In this document: piece by piece, positions 36,317-50,600 of the stretch | Layout of the letters: every line of letters begins with the position of its first letter | How positions within the stretch are numbered: position 1 is the stretch's first letter | DNA from: Hypomesus transpacificus | Lineage: Eukaryota > Chordata > Actinopteri > Osmeriformes > Osmeridae | Direction: 5' to 3' | DNA: 64,000 nt | NCBI RefSeq assembly: GCF_021917145.1 | Contig: NC_061077.1 | Coordinates: forward strand, 7,437,298-7,501,297 | The notes under the pieces: generated by a model | Told to the model about the DNA's origin: nothing | Database searches by the model: none | Seen by the model: only the letters and a program-made list of their open reading frames with translations | Position numbers and translations under genes: made by a program

Positions 36317-39300
36317 ATGGCTGATACAACGGAAACCGGTAATGCTGAGAACTGCATGGAGAAACTTAAGAGTTACGTGAAGACCAGAAAAGGGACCATT
36401 CTTGCTGCAGAAATAGTAAGTTTAGCAAATAGTATCAATTCAATGCAATTCAATTGAATCCTTAAATTTCGATTGGTTTGTGTGCTTACAAAAATAGAAT
36501 TGACAGTCATCACCACATGCCATAGTGAATTGTCGATCAAATGATAAAGGCATTAGGTTATAATCATAGCTACACTTTAGGAAGACACATATATATTTTA
36601 ATTTGTATGATTTATTTATTATTATACCAAGGGTATCGTTAGAGATCAGTTATGGGCCTAACTGTGTTTTGTGTATCTAGGGAGCTGGATATGGAATGAG
36701 GGCCATGTGTCTTTGAGGTTGGGGGGTCAGGGCATGGGGTTAAGAGCTCCCACCTGTCATTGAGGCCTAAAAGCTTTTTTCATTTGGCACCATACTGGCA
36801 AATGCTTAAAGTAAAATGTTGCAGATGAAACGTTGCATGAGTTAATGTCATAGTCAACAAGAGCTTTCTTATGTCATCTTTAACACCCTCCTGATCCGCT
36901 CTCTGTGATGACCATTGTTATGGTGACTATAGTGTATTTGTTATGCAGACACTACACATCTTTCACATAGTTCACTCTGAATCTTTGAAAGATAGTGTAG
37001 TTATTTGTTAGCATTGTTTTATGTCTCTCCAATCAAAGGATTTGCTGGTTATGCAGTTACTAAATGCATATAGGCTATAAACATTTTTAGAAAGTAGCTA
37101 ATGTAAGGGAAATATAAATGCTGACAATGCAAAAGACAGTACAATTATATATTTTTCACATTATGTTAAGCACGTCTCACCACAGTTAACAAGGAAATTG
37201 CATGAATCTGTTCATCCTAATCAGGCCATAAGCCTTCATATGTTTTAATGGTTTTCCCACTTCCTGCACATGTGGGCCACACAATGTTTCTGTAACCATA
37301 AGCATACTTCAGCATTTCAGCATACTTCACATTTCCTATGTCCTATTTCCTCCGTGTTGGTCTCAGTTCAGAACAAGCATGCTAATCTGATAAATGAGCC
37401 ACTTGAGTCACTTCACACATTGGCCTGTGTTGATTTGTGTTGTTCATTTGTTATAACAATGTTATTAGTATCTCTCAGAATTTATAATTAGTGTTACAGT
37501 AAAATTATATATTATTGTTACCTATTGTATTTCTGCTACAGTTTAAACAGACTAAATACCTTATTTTTGATCGTTTTTCTTTTTAGCCTGAATAACATTA
37601 CAGTGAGTGAAGATTATAACTTAATAAGACTGTGAGAAAGGGACGGCCATATTTGGCTACCATCGTAGGCAACCACACTCAAAGGATATCGTTTTTTCCC
37701 AAACTCAGATCTTGGTCAGTGTTACACCCACATTGGTCTTTTTTTGCAGAGGTAATGGAAATTCCAGATGTGTGAGGTTCTTGCTTGGGACAAAGAATGC
37801 ATGAGTGGCAGAGCTTACAACAGGCCAGAGCTGGCCTGTTGATAGATAGTTTCAGACTGCTGGTAACTCAGCTTGGTGATCCCAATGTGCCACATCACAG
37901 CAGCCTGGTAAAAACTCTAAAAGTCGACAGAGTTGACACCTCAAATAGTTTACTAAGTGAAGGGAGAGAAGCATGTGACCTCAACAGGAAGCCAACCCTA
38001 AACACATCCTGTTATGAATGATTTATCCAAATATAATCTTTTCTCTCCTAGTTTTCTACACCCTTAATCAAAGATCAGACCCCCCCTGATTAAATGTGTC
38101 GGAGATCCAGTGTGTGACTGTAAAAGGTTGATATTGCCAGACAGTTGTGATTAATAAATAAAAACCTTTTGACCATGTTTTATTTTGTTTATGAGGTGTG
38201 TGTTTGAACCAACACTACCATTAGTTTTCCTTCCCTCTAGCTTAGTTAACTTTTGAGACTCAAAGCAATCAAACAAAGACAATCTGTTTTAAATGTGCTT
38301 TGTGCTTTAGTTACAGTACTACCTTCATGTCACACACCCAGTTAGCGGGCTCCTTCAGTGATTGGCTCATAACGTTGGTGCCTGGTGACTAATTATTGCA
38401 GGCCCTCTGAGTCATACAGGAGTTGTTCCGTTACATATAGAAACAGTGGTTGTAATTTGATAGTCGTTTGTCTGTGACACAGGCTCTCTTCCCTGTAGCT
38501 ATTGACTATAATTAGCCTACCATTCACAATTTCTACAAGTGTACATAGAAGGACTGACTTGGACAAGATTTGAAGCAGATTCAAACTGCTGGCCTTTTAT
38601 GTTGTTAGACAAAAACAGTTCTTCAGTGGTGTAACATAGAGGTGTGAAGTCAGCCTCTCATGGTCTTTCTTGTTATGAAGGGCTTCACTGTGGTAGGTGT
38701 TTCTGTCAGTGTGATGGTCTCTTCGGTAGGCGCTGTCCTGACAGCAACCGGCTGATGGTAGAATAGAGGCTCATTGTGTCGGCCCTCGGCCTGGGCCACC
38801 CCACCACAGCACAGACGCAGCTTGTGCCAGTCTCTGGAACACATGAAGCACTGATGCGACTGTGTGTGTGTGTGTGAGTGTGTAAGGAGAAATGGTGGAG
38901 GCAGCACTGCTGAACACTATATTAGACTGATACAAAACATAAACTGGTAGGACAAGGGCCATATTAAAAGACATGAAAAAAGACCCCTACATCATTACTG
39001 TAACTTATTATTGTGAGCGGTGCTTGTGAGCAGCAACTGCTCTGTTATTGCAATAGGAGGATATTGCTAGCTGCTTTATTAAGTTTCATCATGTTCCAAA
39101 GATATAGCCTACCTTTAGCTGGTTTTCAGTGAAAACTCTGATTATTTGTCAAGCAGGGCTGGGTTATGTTACACATTTCTAAAAAGCAAAATAAACTACA
39201 AATAGATTCTCCAAGTTGTTTTTGTCACTATTGAATATCTTATCATCAATCATAAATGCTTCTCTCAGTAACATCTTTGTAGTTCTTCTCACAGGAACTA

Positions 39301-41976
39301 TGTGTAATGACACCATCCAATGTGACCATTCTTTCAAGTCCTTCTCAAAGCTGCATTTGAATGCATCTACCCACTTCGAATCACAGTTTCAAAGCAACAA
39401 CAATAGTGGGATTCAGACCAAGCTGGTATTGGCTCTACAGTGTGGGCAGTCCAAGTTTATGTTCTCTCCACACAGGCAGAGATTCAGTGGAATGGAAAGA
39501 GAATGCCATGGAATATTTTTCCCTTTTAAAAATTCATTTTTTACTTGATTGAAACCGTGTCAGCTGAAAGAAATGTGAGAATTATTTTGTATGAAGTCCA
39601 ACATCAAAGACGTAAAACTATCTTGAGAGTATAACCTATAACTATGCTAGTAACTGAAGTGGTGATAAGATAAGAATATCAGAATTCATTCTCAGCTTGT
39701 CCTACTTGTGCTTTTATGAGGCTGACGACAGTTCAGGGTTAATGTCTGGTCTTCACTTAGGACCAGAGACGAGACTAGAGAGCAGAACATCTTTGGAGGC
39801 CGCCCCAAGACGCCTAGCCTCACTCAGCTGTGGTAGAAATCACACCAAGACAACTGGTCATTGCTGAACTCACCTGCCTTCATTAGAGTTCTAGTCAACC
39901 TGACTGGCAGGGAAGAATGTGGACCCTAATTGACAGCTCAGTGCTCCCTAAGAATTCTGGGATATGTGGCAGTGACTCAGGGATTGCCCAAGGTGTCTTA
40001 AAAAGGAAATAGTTGTGAAAAACATTCCAAGGTCAAGTTCATTTTGTCCTCTGTTTGATATGTAAACATATGCATTTTTGTTTACTGTTATACTCCCCAT
40101 GACCTAACCTTTCATGAGCTGTACCCATGACTTCCTGCCAGCTTTTCAGACTCTATCTCTCGCTCTCTGTTTCTTTCTCAAAGACACTCAGTCTTCACTC
40201 AGTTCACTTTCACTCCCTAGCTCTCTTTTACGAACACCACATCATTGATACATAGGTTTTGCTTGAATCTACTCCATGTACCACTTCTGAACACAGTCTC
40301 TGTCTTTCAGCTCATCAGTTTAATCATCATCATCTGCTATGTCGCTTCCACTTATGGAGGCTACTCAGCAGTGGCCATCTGTGAGATGGTCTTTGCCATC
40401 ATCTTCTTTGGCGTTTTCATGATGGAAATGGACAAGCAATTCCTGGTGGTGCACTGGGTCTGGAGTGTAAGTACACACACATGCATGCACACATTCACAT
40501 TTGATAGCTTTAGATCTTTTGTTCCATTCTTTTGTTTTTCCCCATCTTAATGCAGGATTTTTTCCGTGCTGCTGTTGGTACACTTCTTTACATCATCACT
40601 TCCCTGGTCTGTGTAATTGGTGGATCAGGTGACGGTGCCCGTATTGCAGGGGGGGTAAGTCAAATATATATTTTCTAACCCTTACAGAGAATTAATTAGG
40701 AAGGAACTTGATAATCATTGCTGATTTGAACTATCATACTTATGGCTGTTTATTTACTTTCTTTCAGGTGTTTGGCTTACTAGCTAGTATTCTATTTGGA
40801 TACGATGCCTACACCATCTACCTGGAGCTCAAGAGCAGCAGGCAGCATACAGCAGCTTCCACTGGTATGTTTAGATCCGGTCATGATTAATCTGCCTGTA
40901 CTTACTTTATAGCAAGTTTAACATGCCCAGAATTTCTTTTCATTAGCTTGCTTCACTAAGCCTAACAACTTTCCGCATTAGCAGTGTCAAAACGGTGGTT
41001 ATCAATTTGATCAATCCAGGTTTTCCCAATCTTGCGATGAGCGGAATCACATAAAACGGGCACATTTTACACACGATGACCAAACTATAGAATAAACCAA
41101 TATGATTTTTTTAAATATAAAACAGCTAAAAGCAACACTGTTGCTCTTGCCAAAGGCAGGAAGGAAAGATGTCAAACAATTGCCAAGTGTGTGAATGCAC
41201 AAGTTAATACGCTTATCAATATCACTGCCCCATCCTTAAGGCACGAGTAGATTTGATTATAATTACAAGTGTGTATTCTATTAAATTAATGTGTTTCTTA
41301 GGTGTATTCTTAAGGTGTGTAAGACTGTTTAGCCTTATTCTTCAAGCTGCACGACTGTGTTACAATGGCATTGGGAGCAAAAAAAGAACATAAAACAAGA
41401 TTTAAACCGGTAAATGTTTACTTCAAATCTTGAAAGTACACAAGTCACAAGTACAAGGCTTTTGGTGCTTTAATCAGTCTGTTTTAGTATGATATCGGTT
41501 GGCTATATAAGCTTCAAATATACTTGTTGGGGAAAGCCATAGTATTTTGGAACTTACAAACTCTTGCCCTCACTATTTGCGCACCAAGGTCACACGAGGT
41601 CACACTTCTATGATAAAACAATAACGATAAAGCCATTTTCCAAGATCATTTATTGGTCAGTAGGCGATGCTTTCACACACGTTGATCTGTTATCTCAAAC
41701 ATAACCTGCTCTGCAGCAGGTTAGGTGTGCAGCACAAGTTACCATAGCAATGTACCCTGGTAAAAACCACCGTTGTGATGCTGAAAACCAGGGTTAAACC
41801 TGAAGTTACCTTGCTAACTCCAAATATTGGTTCATAGTATAGTACCCTGCTGTTATGTTACTTCAATATTTTCACAGATTCATTCGGACCACTTCTTTAC
41901 AGGGATGGTAGAGTCAATCTGACCATGAATATTCTTTGTTCTGATCTCTGATTTGCTTACAGATGACAGAGTGTAG
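36317..41976 (+). CDS. plp2: PLP2, proteolipid protein 2 (MARVEL four-helix membrane protein)
   Basis: PLP2 is a small four-pass protein of endoplasmic reticulum and plasma membranes, reported to associate with chemokine receptors and BAP31. Exons are 36317-36415, 40311-40466, 40556-40654, 40768-40864 and 41963-41976 (TAG at 41974-41976), giving 154 residues against 152 in human. It starts MADTTETGN. SYVKTRKGTILAAEI is the conserved pre-helix motif of MARVEL/CMTM proteins. Hydrophobic helices follow: ILISLIIIICYVAST, VFAIIFFGVFMMEM, VGTLLYIITSLVCVIGG and VFGLLASILFGYDAYT. WVWSDFFRA aligns with human WPWSDFFRT, and SRQHTAAST with PRHTAAPT. All introns except the last are phase 0. The last exon encodes only DDRV and the stop. 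A close CMTM relative is less likely given the ending and the location. Confidence 0.9.
36416..40310 (+). other. plp2: PLP2 intron 1 (3.9 kb)
   Basis: AT-rich unique-looking sequence with a short GT microsatellite near 38.87 kb. I see no conserved exon or RNA gene in it. Confidence 0.5.
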
Positions 41977-44663
41977 ACTTCAGAGAAACTGTACATGGGA
42001 AAAGAAAATCAACAAAAGAAGAGTGAAAGAAGTGGAGCCAAATTTGGTGCTCAAATGATACATTCAATGACGGATTTAAAACCAGAAAAGTAACAATTGT
42101 TAGGTTTAGAGCACAAAATTACACACTACTGTTTAGCTTGAAAAGATCTACAGCATTTATATCTGATCATGATATTGTCTGTACTTCTATGTTGAACCCT
42201 CTACACGTACTACTGTCTCTTTTTAATCCGAAGAAAAAAGGGAAAGAGATGTAAATATCATGCAGCAAAGTGAAATGCGTTGGCCTGTACATCAAGCCAC
42301 TTTTCACCTGACTACCTAATTTTAATTGATCTGTTCTAATAGACTGCTGTTAAAAGAACAATGGATATGTTGTTGTATCCTTGCATGTCCACACAAGGTT
42401 TGTTTTGAAATTGTACAGATAACATGCATTATTAGATCTGAGAATAATTCAACAACACAAATAACTTCTCATCAGTTTATTTTTACAGTTTTGGTGTGGA
42501 TTGCCTCAAAGCAGCATCTCTTTTGTAGGTGTCAAGCTTTTTTCCCGTTTTATAGCCCTCTCCGTACTGTCTGTGATGTAGTCAAAATGTGCCTTGTTGT
42601 CTTGTTGAACAACCATTATTTAGTAAAATCTCTTTTCTACCTAGATGTCTGCCTGCCGTCCTGAATTAAAGTAAATCAACAAAGAACAGAACAAATATGA
42701 CCCTTTTTAATGATACTTTTCTCATATATTGCATGCATTCAGTCGGCAGCTAACGCCAAAGAGCTTCTCATGAGATTTCTGGCAGAATTATGTTTTAAAT
42801 ATATTTTTATCATCTTGGTTTTAATATAATTTTACTCAGGTCACCATGTCTCGTACTTATGTGTTTCTGAAACATGTGCATTTCATAATGTGTTTTCAAA
42901 TTTCCTTTGACAATTTTCTGTATGAATGTACTTCCTTTACTAATGCTTGTTAGGAAGGAGTTTGTCTGCATACGATCAATGACCAATGATATGACTACAA
43001 ACCCATTGATAGGCAAAGGAAGACATTATGTGGTTGACATGGAAAGATACCCATTGAGACATTTAGTGGTTGATTTATAAAAACAACATGCATTTTCAAT
43101 CCCTTTTCATTTATCATTTCATGACTCTAAATTATAAATTAATTTTTAAAATCTGTAGAATAGGGCATCAAGCTTTTATTTCTAACTTGTTTTACATTGC
43201 TGCCATTGTTGTGGCTTGTAAGTGAGGCATTCACAATGTTTTAAGAATTAAAGCTATTTGTTAGTCTACACATGTATGAACCCTTTACTTTTCAAAAACA
43301 CCCACACATATTGCAGTGAACCAAAATATACATTATTTTTGTGAGTGGACACACTAAATTGTCGAGAATCACAAGTGGACGCAGCCAAGATAAGGACACA
43401 ACTAAATCAAAGAACAATGGTCTCAAAAGAATAATCAACAATATACTGCCACTACATGGAGGCAGGAGGCGAGCAACCTTGAGCTTAGTTCATAAAGAGA
43501 GCCCATATCCAGCCACTAGAGGGAAGCAGGTATTCAGTATTCAGTCTAGATTTCAGATAGGCACCACATTTCGGATAGGGACCACCACCACGAACTTTTA
43601 TTAAAGGCCGCAGAGAAGAAGCAATGGCCATATTACGCTACATGCTATACATTTTATCATAAAAAAAACAACAGTTTGTATTGTCATATGTAAAATACAC
43701 AACATATGTAATGCTATCGGCCAATAATTAAGAGAGTACTTAACCCTTGAACGGTCCCCACATGTTCAGCATGTTTAAGAATATATGTTATGTAAAGTGG
43801 AAATTAAATTTAAGATGAACATGTTTTACAATTGCACATTTTAATATTTTGAAAAAGGAACTTTGTATAATGTGCAAACCGCCCAGAGCACACACTATCT
43901 TGAATTTTAGAGTTACTTTTGATATTACATAGATATTAATACCATAAGGGTTTATATTTTCAGTAAAAAAAAAAAATGTTTGATTCATTCGTTAACAGGA
44001 CAGTGGGCAAAAAATAATCCTCCATTTGGGGTCATAGACAAGACAAACAATTTGAACACTAATCCCTGATGTTCCAGACTGGACGTGCTGAGATTTAGTA
44101 TATATTTAATCAAACCGGGTAAACACATTTTAAAAGTTTCGTTAGCCTTTTCAATATGGGTGATCATCAAGATTTCTGCCCTAACATTCCACTTCGGTAA
44201 AAAGCTCCAGTTATGTTTGCCTACTGTACTCATTGTTCGATACACCGCGTGTTGACTCCTCCCATAGTCCAAATGTTTTCCCGATGTAATTTGGCACTAG
44301 GTGAGCCATGAGAAACTCAACACCAGAGAGTCGCATCGTTCAGGGCCAGAACAGGGGGTTGGAAGTTGTACATTGTTGTTAGATGGTAAATTCTGTAGCT
44401 ACTGGATGGTTTACAGTAATCTAGGTGTGTAGCGTGCTTACGTATGCGTCGGTAATTTTCTGTCCCTCTAAAGTCAACCGTGCGTAAAAGTCCATGGAGA
44501 GGACTGGAAGTTCGACAGCTACAGTAGCCCGGACAATGTTTAAAATAAAATGTAGTTTCAAGGTATACGGTGAATTCTGTTGACCTACGTGAGTACTAAG
44601 GGGAATCTTCAGTCCCCTTTTTCTACTTAAAACTACCAAGACGCGGGTATTGGAACAATCAAC
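41977..44663 (+). other. PLP2 3' UTR and PRICKLE3 upstream region
   Basis: ATTAAA signals at 42665-42670 and 43247-43252 are candidate PLP2 polyadenylation sites. The sequence from about 44.2 kb to the PRICKLE3 ATG is presumed promoter and 5' UTR. No other gene is recognisable. Confidence 0.45.
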
Positions 44664-47600
44664 ATGTTCACGCGTGGATCTAAAAAGCGACGGTCGAATC
44701 GCTCGGTAAGTAGCCTAGCGTACAATTAACTTCAGGACATACCCGTGACTTCCTTCCCAAGTTGTTACAGTGCTGAACCAATTCGAGGATTGTTTCTGTT
44801 ACTTTTCGTTATAACGTGTTAGTTCCATAACTACATGATTCATACATTCATGGCATGTAAAATAGCTATAACTTTGAAAAAGTAGCACTGTTCGGCTACC
44901 TTGACCTGATTGTTTTTGCAAATATATCATAGTCTCGATACTTCTCTTTTATTTCGATTATTATAGAGATGGTAAGTGAGTATTATAGATATGGGAAACT
45001 CGCTTGCTGTGAAAATTAGTTTCCTTTGTTTTCTGAGTCGATTCACCAAGATTGATCGCCGTTGGGTAGATGGTCAACTACGTCATAGGTATTTAGAATT
45101 TACCTGCACAGGTTAGGGGCCTTGCACGTCTCCCCACGCTACTCACAATGCTGTTGTATTCACCTATTTATGTTAAACGCAGATTTTGTAGAATACAAAT
45201 TACATTTGAATGGAATTAAATCTTGTTCTACAAGCTGTTGCATCCCAGTTTATACTGGCTATAAAACATTGCCAGTCAGTTTGTCAGAGTGAGGTCTAAT
45301 GCATATTTTGTTCGGTATGAAACATCTGGCTCTTGGTACCTATGCAAATACTATTGTACTTAAAGTGGGATGTAGCTTGTGAAGCTCACCACACACACAG
45401 ACCTGCTTGGGTGTCTATAACATCTAGTTTAAAACAGGTCAATGTATGGCTCTATATGTTTTTCAAAGAGAATTGTTGTTCTCGTTCTAGAACTGTGAGG
45501 TTGGTGTTTTAATATCTTTGCGTAATAAATCTTAAACACTGACGTCAGTCTATTTTAATCAAAGAAAGGCTCCATTTTCATGAACCATGAAAAACAAAAC
45601 TAAGCTGAAAACACATCCCTCTGGAGGAAATGCCAGGTGTCCAGTCGACCCAATTGGTTAAAAGGACTCACTCAATCACATGTAGCATCTAAAAAGTGAG
45701 AGACTTAAGAGACCTAGCTTCAATCAAAATGATCTACAAGATGTTACATAGCAAATGGTAATATTAATATGTTAATGTACCTTCCACTCCAGTGAGAAGA
45801 TGTATGTAGTATGAGAGGGGTAGAGAGGGCAGGCAGGCTGTCTGTTTGATCTTGTCCAGCGATGATGACAGTCCTCTCCAGCCAACATGCCAGGGCTACA
45901 CAGCCCCATGACCCTTCACCTTTCCTGGGTTGATGTTTAACCCCTCAAACGGAGCTCAACACATAATTACCCTGCCACTTTACAGAGCATATGTCTGCTC
46001 TTTTTGCTCCTGCAGTCTGATGTAGTTATTATGTGTATGTAAAGTACTTTGAACAGTGTGCTCTAAGACGTCCTGTCTAAACCGTGATAGTCTGCTGCAA
46101 ATGCACTCTCACTTTCTCAGTTTGCCTTGGCAATTAATTTTCCTGTTGACCTTAAAAAGAGAAAAAATAAGAACAAAGTTTCCTCTGCAAGCTTGCTGAA
46201 ATGACTGTACAAGAAAGGAACTTGTTTAAATGTGGGAGGTGTATAAACCGAACAATAAAAGTTTGTTTTGTGAGATATTCCAAACAGAACCTTTGGGAAC
46301 TTGAGTGTTCTATTGATCTCGCACATACATGGTGTAGCAGATGTTGTAGTTCCTGCCACCCCACCCATCACAGCTCCTACTGAGGAACACAAAGTAGGTG
46401 AAGCCTTTGTTGGGACTTAAACCTGACGTATCATCTGTTTCAGAGTGCTGAAAGGAAACACACGTAACCACATCCTTACTTGGGATTCTCATCCACTTCC
46501 CACAAAACATATGGCTCATATTTGTTTTAAGTCAGAGGTGGTGATTTTACACGAGGAAACACAATAGCTTCAGTTGTTATGGAAGGTTTCACCTAGAGAG
46601 TATTTAGATACTGGTCTGTCATCGGAGGGATATGAAGAAAACATCTCCAGCCAGTGTGCACTATGTAATGCTAATTAGAACCAGCTTGGTGGGTTCAAAA
46701 GCATATGTGGATCAGTTTACAGTTGGGACCAACCATTCCAAGTCACTCTTTGAGGTGGAAATTGGCCTAATGATGCTGATGGAGTTTGATCATCTATGGT
46801 ATTGTTATTAATTATTGGTGTTATGAACAAAACGCGTGCGTTCATATGCATGATGTAATCCTTATGCACATGACTCTGGAAACAACTCACAAAGTCAGCT
46901 GCCCTTGCCTACGTTTATGACCGTTTGTTTTTTCCCAACTGAATAAACCTTGACAATGTCGGTGGACATGAATATCCTTGTTTGACTGATGACAGTCCAT
47001 GTGCTCAAATATCTTATGTAATAATTCTTCATGCATCCTCATTCATTGCACTGAATATAACCTTTTCCTAGTCTTGATCATGCTTTGTGAGGATTTTTGT
47101 AGTTGCTCTACCTAAACTCTTATGCACTTACTCTCTCTCATTTTCTCACACACACTCTCACACGCACACACACAATTTCTAATCCCCCATTTTCCAATGC
47201 AACATGACTGGTCCCTCCCAGCTTTCTCTCCACCTTCTGGGCTGTTCTGAGTGTCCACGCGCTAGTGGAGAGCTCTGTTGCACAAGTCAGGGATCAGTGG
47301 TCTGTTGGAGGGCAAGGAGGCTGCACTAACTGTTTGCTCAAGCACACGTGTTACCATGGATCGCATTCCCTGGAGACAAAAGAGAGTCAACTCTCACCAT
47401 GTAGTAGTGTGTGTGAGATCATGTGTGTTTTATAGTGTGAGAAGGGGGTGTTTAGGCCAGTGTCACTTCTCCCTTAAACCCAAGCAGGGACACAGACACA
47501 GTAGGCCCACAGAGAGTGTCTGTATATTGGTTTTGTGGACATCATCCAGCGAGTGTAACTCTGGGCTGAGTGCTGAGCAGTGTTGTTACTCCCAGGAAGA

Positions 47601-50600
47601 CATACAGAAGAGTGTGTGTTCAGTGTGAGTGAGCGGAGCATAGGCCTCACTAAGACACAGGGAATTAATATGTTACTGTTGGGTCAGAGTACGTCCCCCC
47701 TTGTTCCCCAGGTTAGTAGTAACCATGTCACTCACAGTTTAAGAAGCTCATGAGCAAATGAGAGCAGAAATGTTCAGTCATCCAGAAATCAACTTTACAC
47801 ACCATTTACCCGTACCTTGTCGCAACTTAACTTCAAACTGTATTATGATGTTGCAACGGCTATGGCTTGAAACCCCTCAGATCCAGACAACTGATCGTGT
47901 GGTTGGTAAGAGACAGTTTACCTGGTGTTGGTAGTTACTAGTTAGTTAGTTAGTGTAGCAGCCCATGTTCTGTGGAGCCACACTGCTGTCAGGTTCAATA
48001 CAGGTTTCATCCAATCCCAGGAGATGTTTCTGCCTGGGGCTGTTATTTATGATCATTTGGATCTCTCATAGATATAGATACCTGTGTGTATGTTCTGTAT
48101 GCGGCAAGCATGCATGTGCGTGTCTGTCAGTAGCAGTAAAACGGCGTGTGAATCATTTCATGGAAACTTTTAGCATGAGACTGTGTGTCAGGCCAACCTG
48201 TTCTAGCTTAATACTATGCAATTAGGTCTTTGTTTGAGTAATTATGTAACACTTTTAAATCGTAAAATCGCAGACGGAACCCTTATGAGGAACCATTCTC
48301 ATTCTTTGTCAGTTGGCTCAATGAAAAACAATAATGAGTGAATTCTTACGCAAATTGAGTCACATACTTCTAAAGTAGATACGGAAGGAGTGCTTATGCA
48401 CATAGTTAAAGAATCATGCTTCCCCTGGTTGGCTGGTTTAGCTAATACTAACACTACATGATAATGAGAAGAGCTGTTACCTTTATAACCTTAGGTAAAC
48501 TCACAACTATACATTCGAATGGGATAACTGGCTTGACGTGAATACTGATGGCAAATCAAGCTCCGAGCTGAGCTCCAAGAGACTGCATGTGGTTACAGAA
48601 CAGATCAAAACCCAGCTCAACAGGTATGCACAGGTGTCCTCCCAGCTCTCATGGCGTTGCTTTATTGGTGTGTGTATGCAAACGTGTGTGTACATGTGTG
48701 TGTCTGTATGTTTTCATGCATGTGGATGTGATATGAAGTGATATTGTGTTCCTGAATGGAGGATACTGCTCAGGGGAGTCTCCAGGTTGACTCTCTTCAC
48801 ATTGTTGCCTGACTGGTGGAGTCTGTGTCACACTGTGTCTACCAGGATCCCGAGCCAGTCGGGTTTCATGAACTGCTCTTTCGTTCTTTCTCTCTTGGAA
48901 CACAGGAATCGAATGCCTTTTTGTTTTCGTGAAACCCAAGTCAATTCCATTGTTACACACATCACAAAAACAGGTAGAAACTGAAAGTAGAACGAGGTCG
49001 AGGAGTGAGCCACTGGCTGAGTTGGATGTTATGGAGATGGACTGGTTGGCGAGGACGTGGTTGTGTCAGGATGACGGTGAGAGAGGAAAGGAAAGTGCAG
49101 ACTGACTGACTGCAGTGAGGGAAAGGGTGCAGCTCTCCTCCAGCCTTCACTTCCTTCCTGATACCTCTAAAGAGAGACACTGTGGAGCAGGACACACAGA
49201 CATATACACACGCGCACACACACATGGGAGTTTGAGTGTTTTGGCACAAGATCCAGGATCCAGTGCTGTCTCTTGTGTAGCAGACCATAGCTCTTGTTTC
49301 TCCATGCCAACCGTCCCCTGCAACCCCCCTCTCCCCTCTATCTCACACACACACACACACACGCACACACACACACACACACACGCAGCAGCAGTCAGGC
49401 CGTAATCCCCCCACTCCACACTGAGTAATGGACTTGCTGTCCTGATTCCTAAGCCCCCCCACCACAGACCTACCACATACATACACACCCCGACATACAG
49501 TACGTTTGGTCATTCAAACAGAACTCTTAACATACACTGACCGTCTTTGTCACTGACACTAGTGCTGATATACAGGCACGCGCACATACACATGCACGCA
49601 TATACACATGCACGCACACACATATGCACACTCACAGGTCTATTTAATATAAATAATCATTTGATAGTATTGTACATGTCATAATATAGATTGGTAACAG
49701 CAGTCCCTGTGGTAGTGAAACCTTGTCTGAACAAGGTTCAGACACATTTTGCAAACAAATGTTCAGACGTACTGGTGCAAGGTTTTAAAAGCCACACATT
49801 TGAGTGGGGAGTGGATTGATCCATTCAGGATAACCATAAATCGACTCAGAGAATCATCCAGAATAATCTATGGTGTACTCCTTCCATCCAAACGCTCTTG
49901 AAAGTGTGGCAAAAGGGATGAGCCTACACTAAGTCCATACTGCGTTTTGTTGCGAGATGGACAGACATATACAATGTTGCTGCCGACCAGTAGATCACGT
50001 ATGGAATGCATATTTTGGTTTTAATTTTTTCTCAATGGTACTCTAGGTAGAGTCAACTAATGTGTGTGTGTGTGCTTGTGTGTGTGCATGTGTGTGTGTG
50101 CATGTGTGTGTGTGCATGTGTGTGTGTGTGTGTGCATGTGTCAACAGGAGGAAGAGGACCCAGACCGAGGGCAGCCGTGCATGCGCTGTGGAGACCAGTG
50201 TCCAGGCTTCCGCATGCATGGATGGAGGTAGGCCACTCATTCATTTGCCTTCATACAGTCACCCCTACTGCCTCCTCTTTTTTTATTTAACCTTTATTTA
50301 ACCAGGCAGAATCATTTAAGAACAAATTCTTATTTCCAGAGATGGCTTGACTCTTACACACTACTGGTGTGTACCTTCACAAACCACACACTGACTACTC
50401 CTTCTCCGGATGGTCTCGGTAGTGTGTTCATTCTTCTCCTGAGGACAAAGTCATAGTCTACTAGAAGGGGCGGTTCTGTCCCCCTGTTCCGTATTGTAAG
50501 GGAGGACTGGTTCTATATGAAAATGAGAAAAAATGAGCCAGCTGTTCTCTGTGTTAGTGTGTCAAAGTGGAGAGTGTTGCCCTCAGAGAGCTTGTTAGAA

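Noticed and set aside
43341-43604. Basic 87-codon ORF upstream of PRICKLE3
   Set aside because: It has no ATG at the stated start, no domain and no splice context, and is probably random.
48538-48741. Exon-like stretch ([17 protein letters not shown]...) ending at a GTATGC donor in PRICKLE3 intron 1
   Set aside because: No convincing acceptor upstream, the donor phase does not fit PRICKLE3 exon 2, and no family is recognised. Possibly chance.
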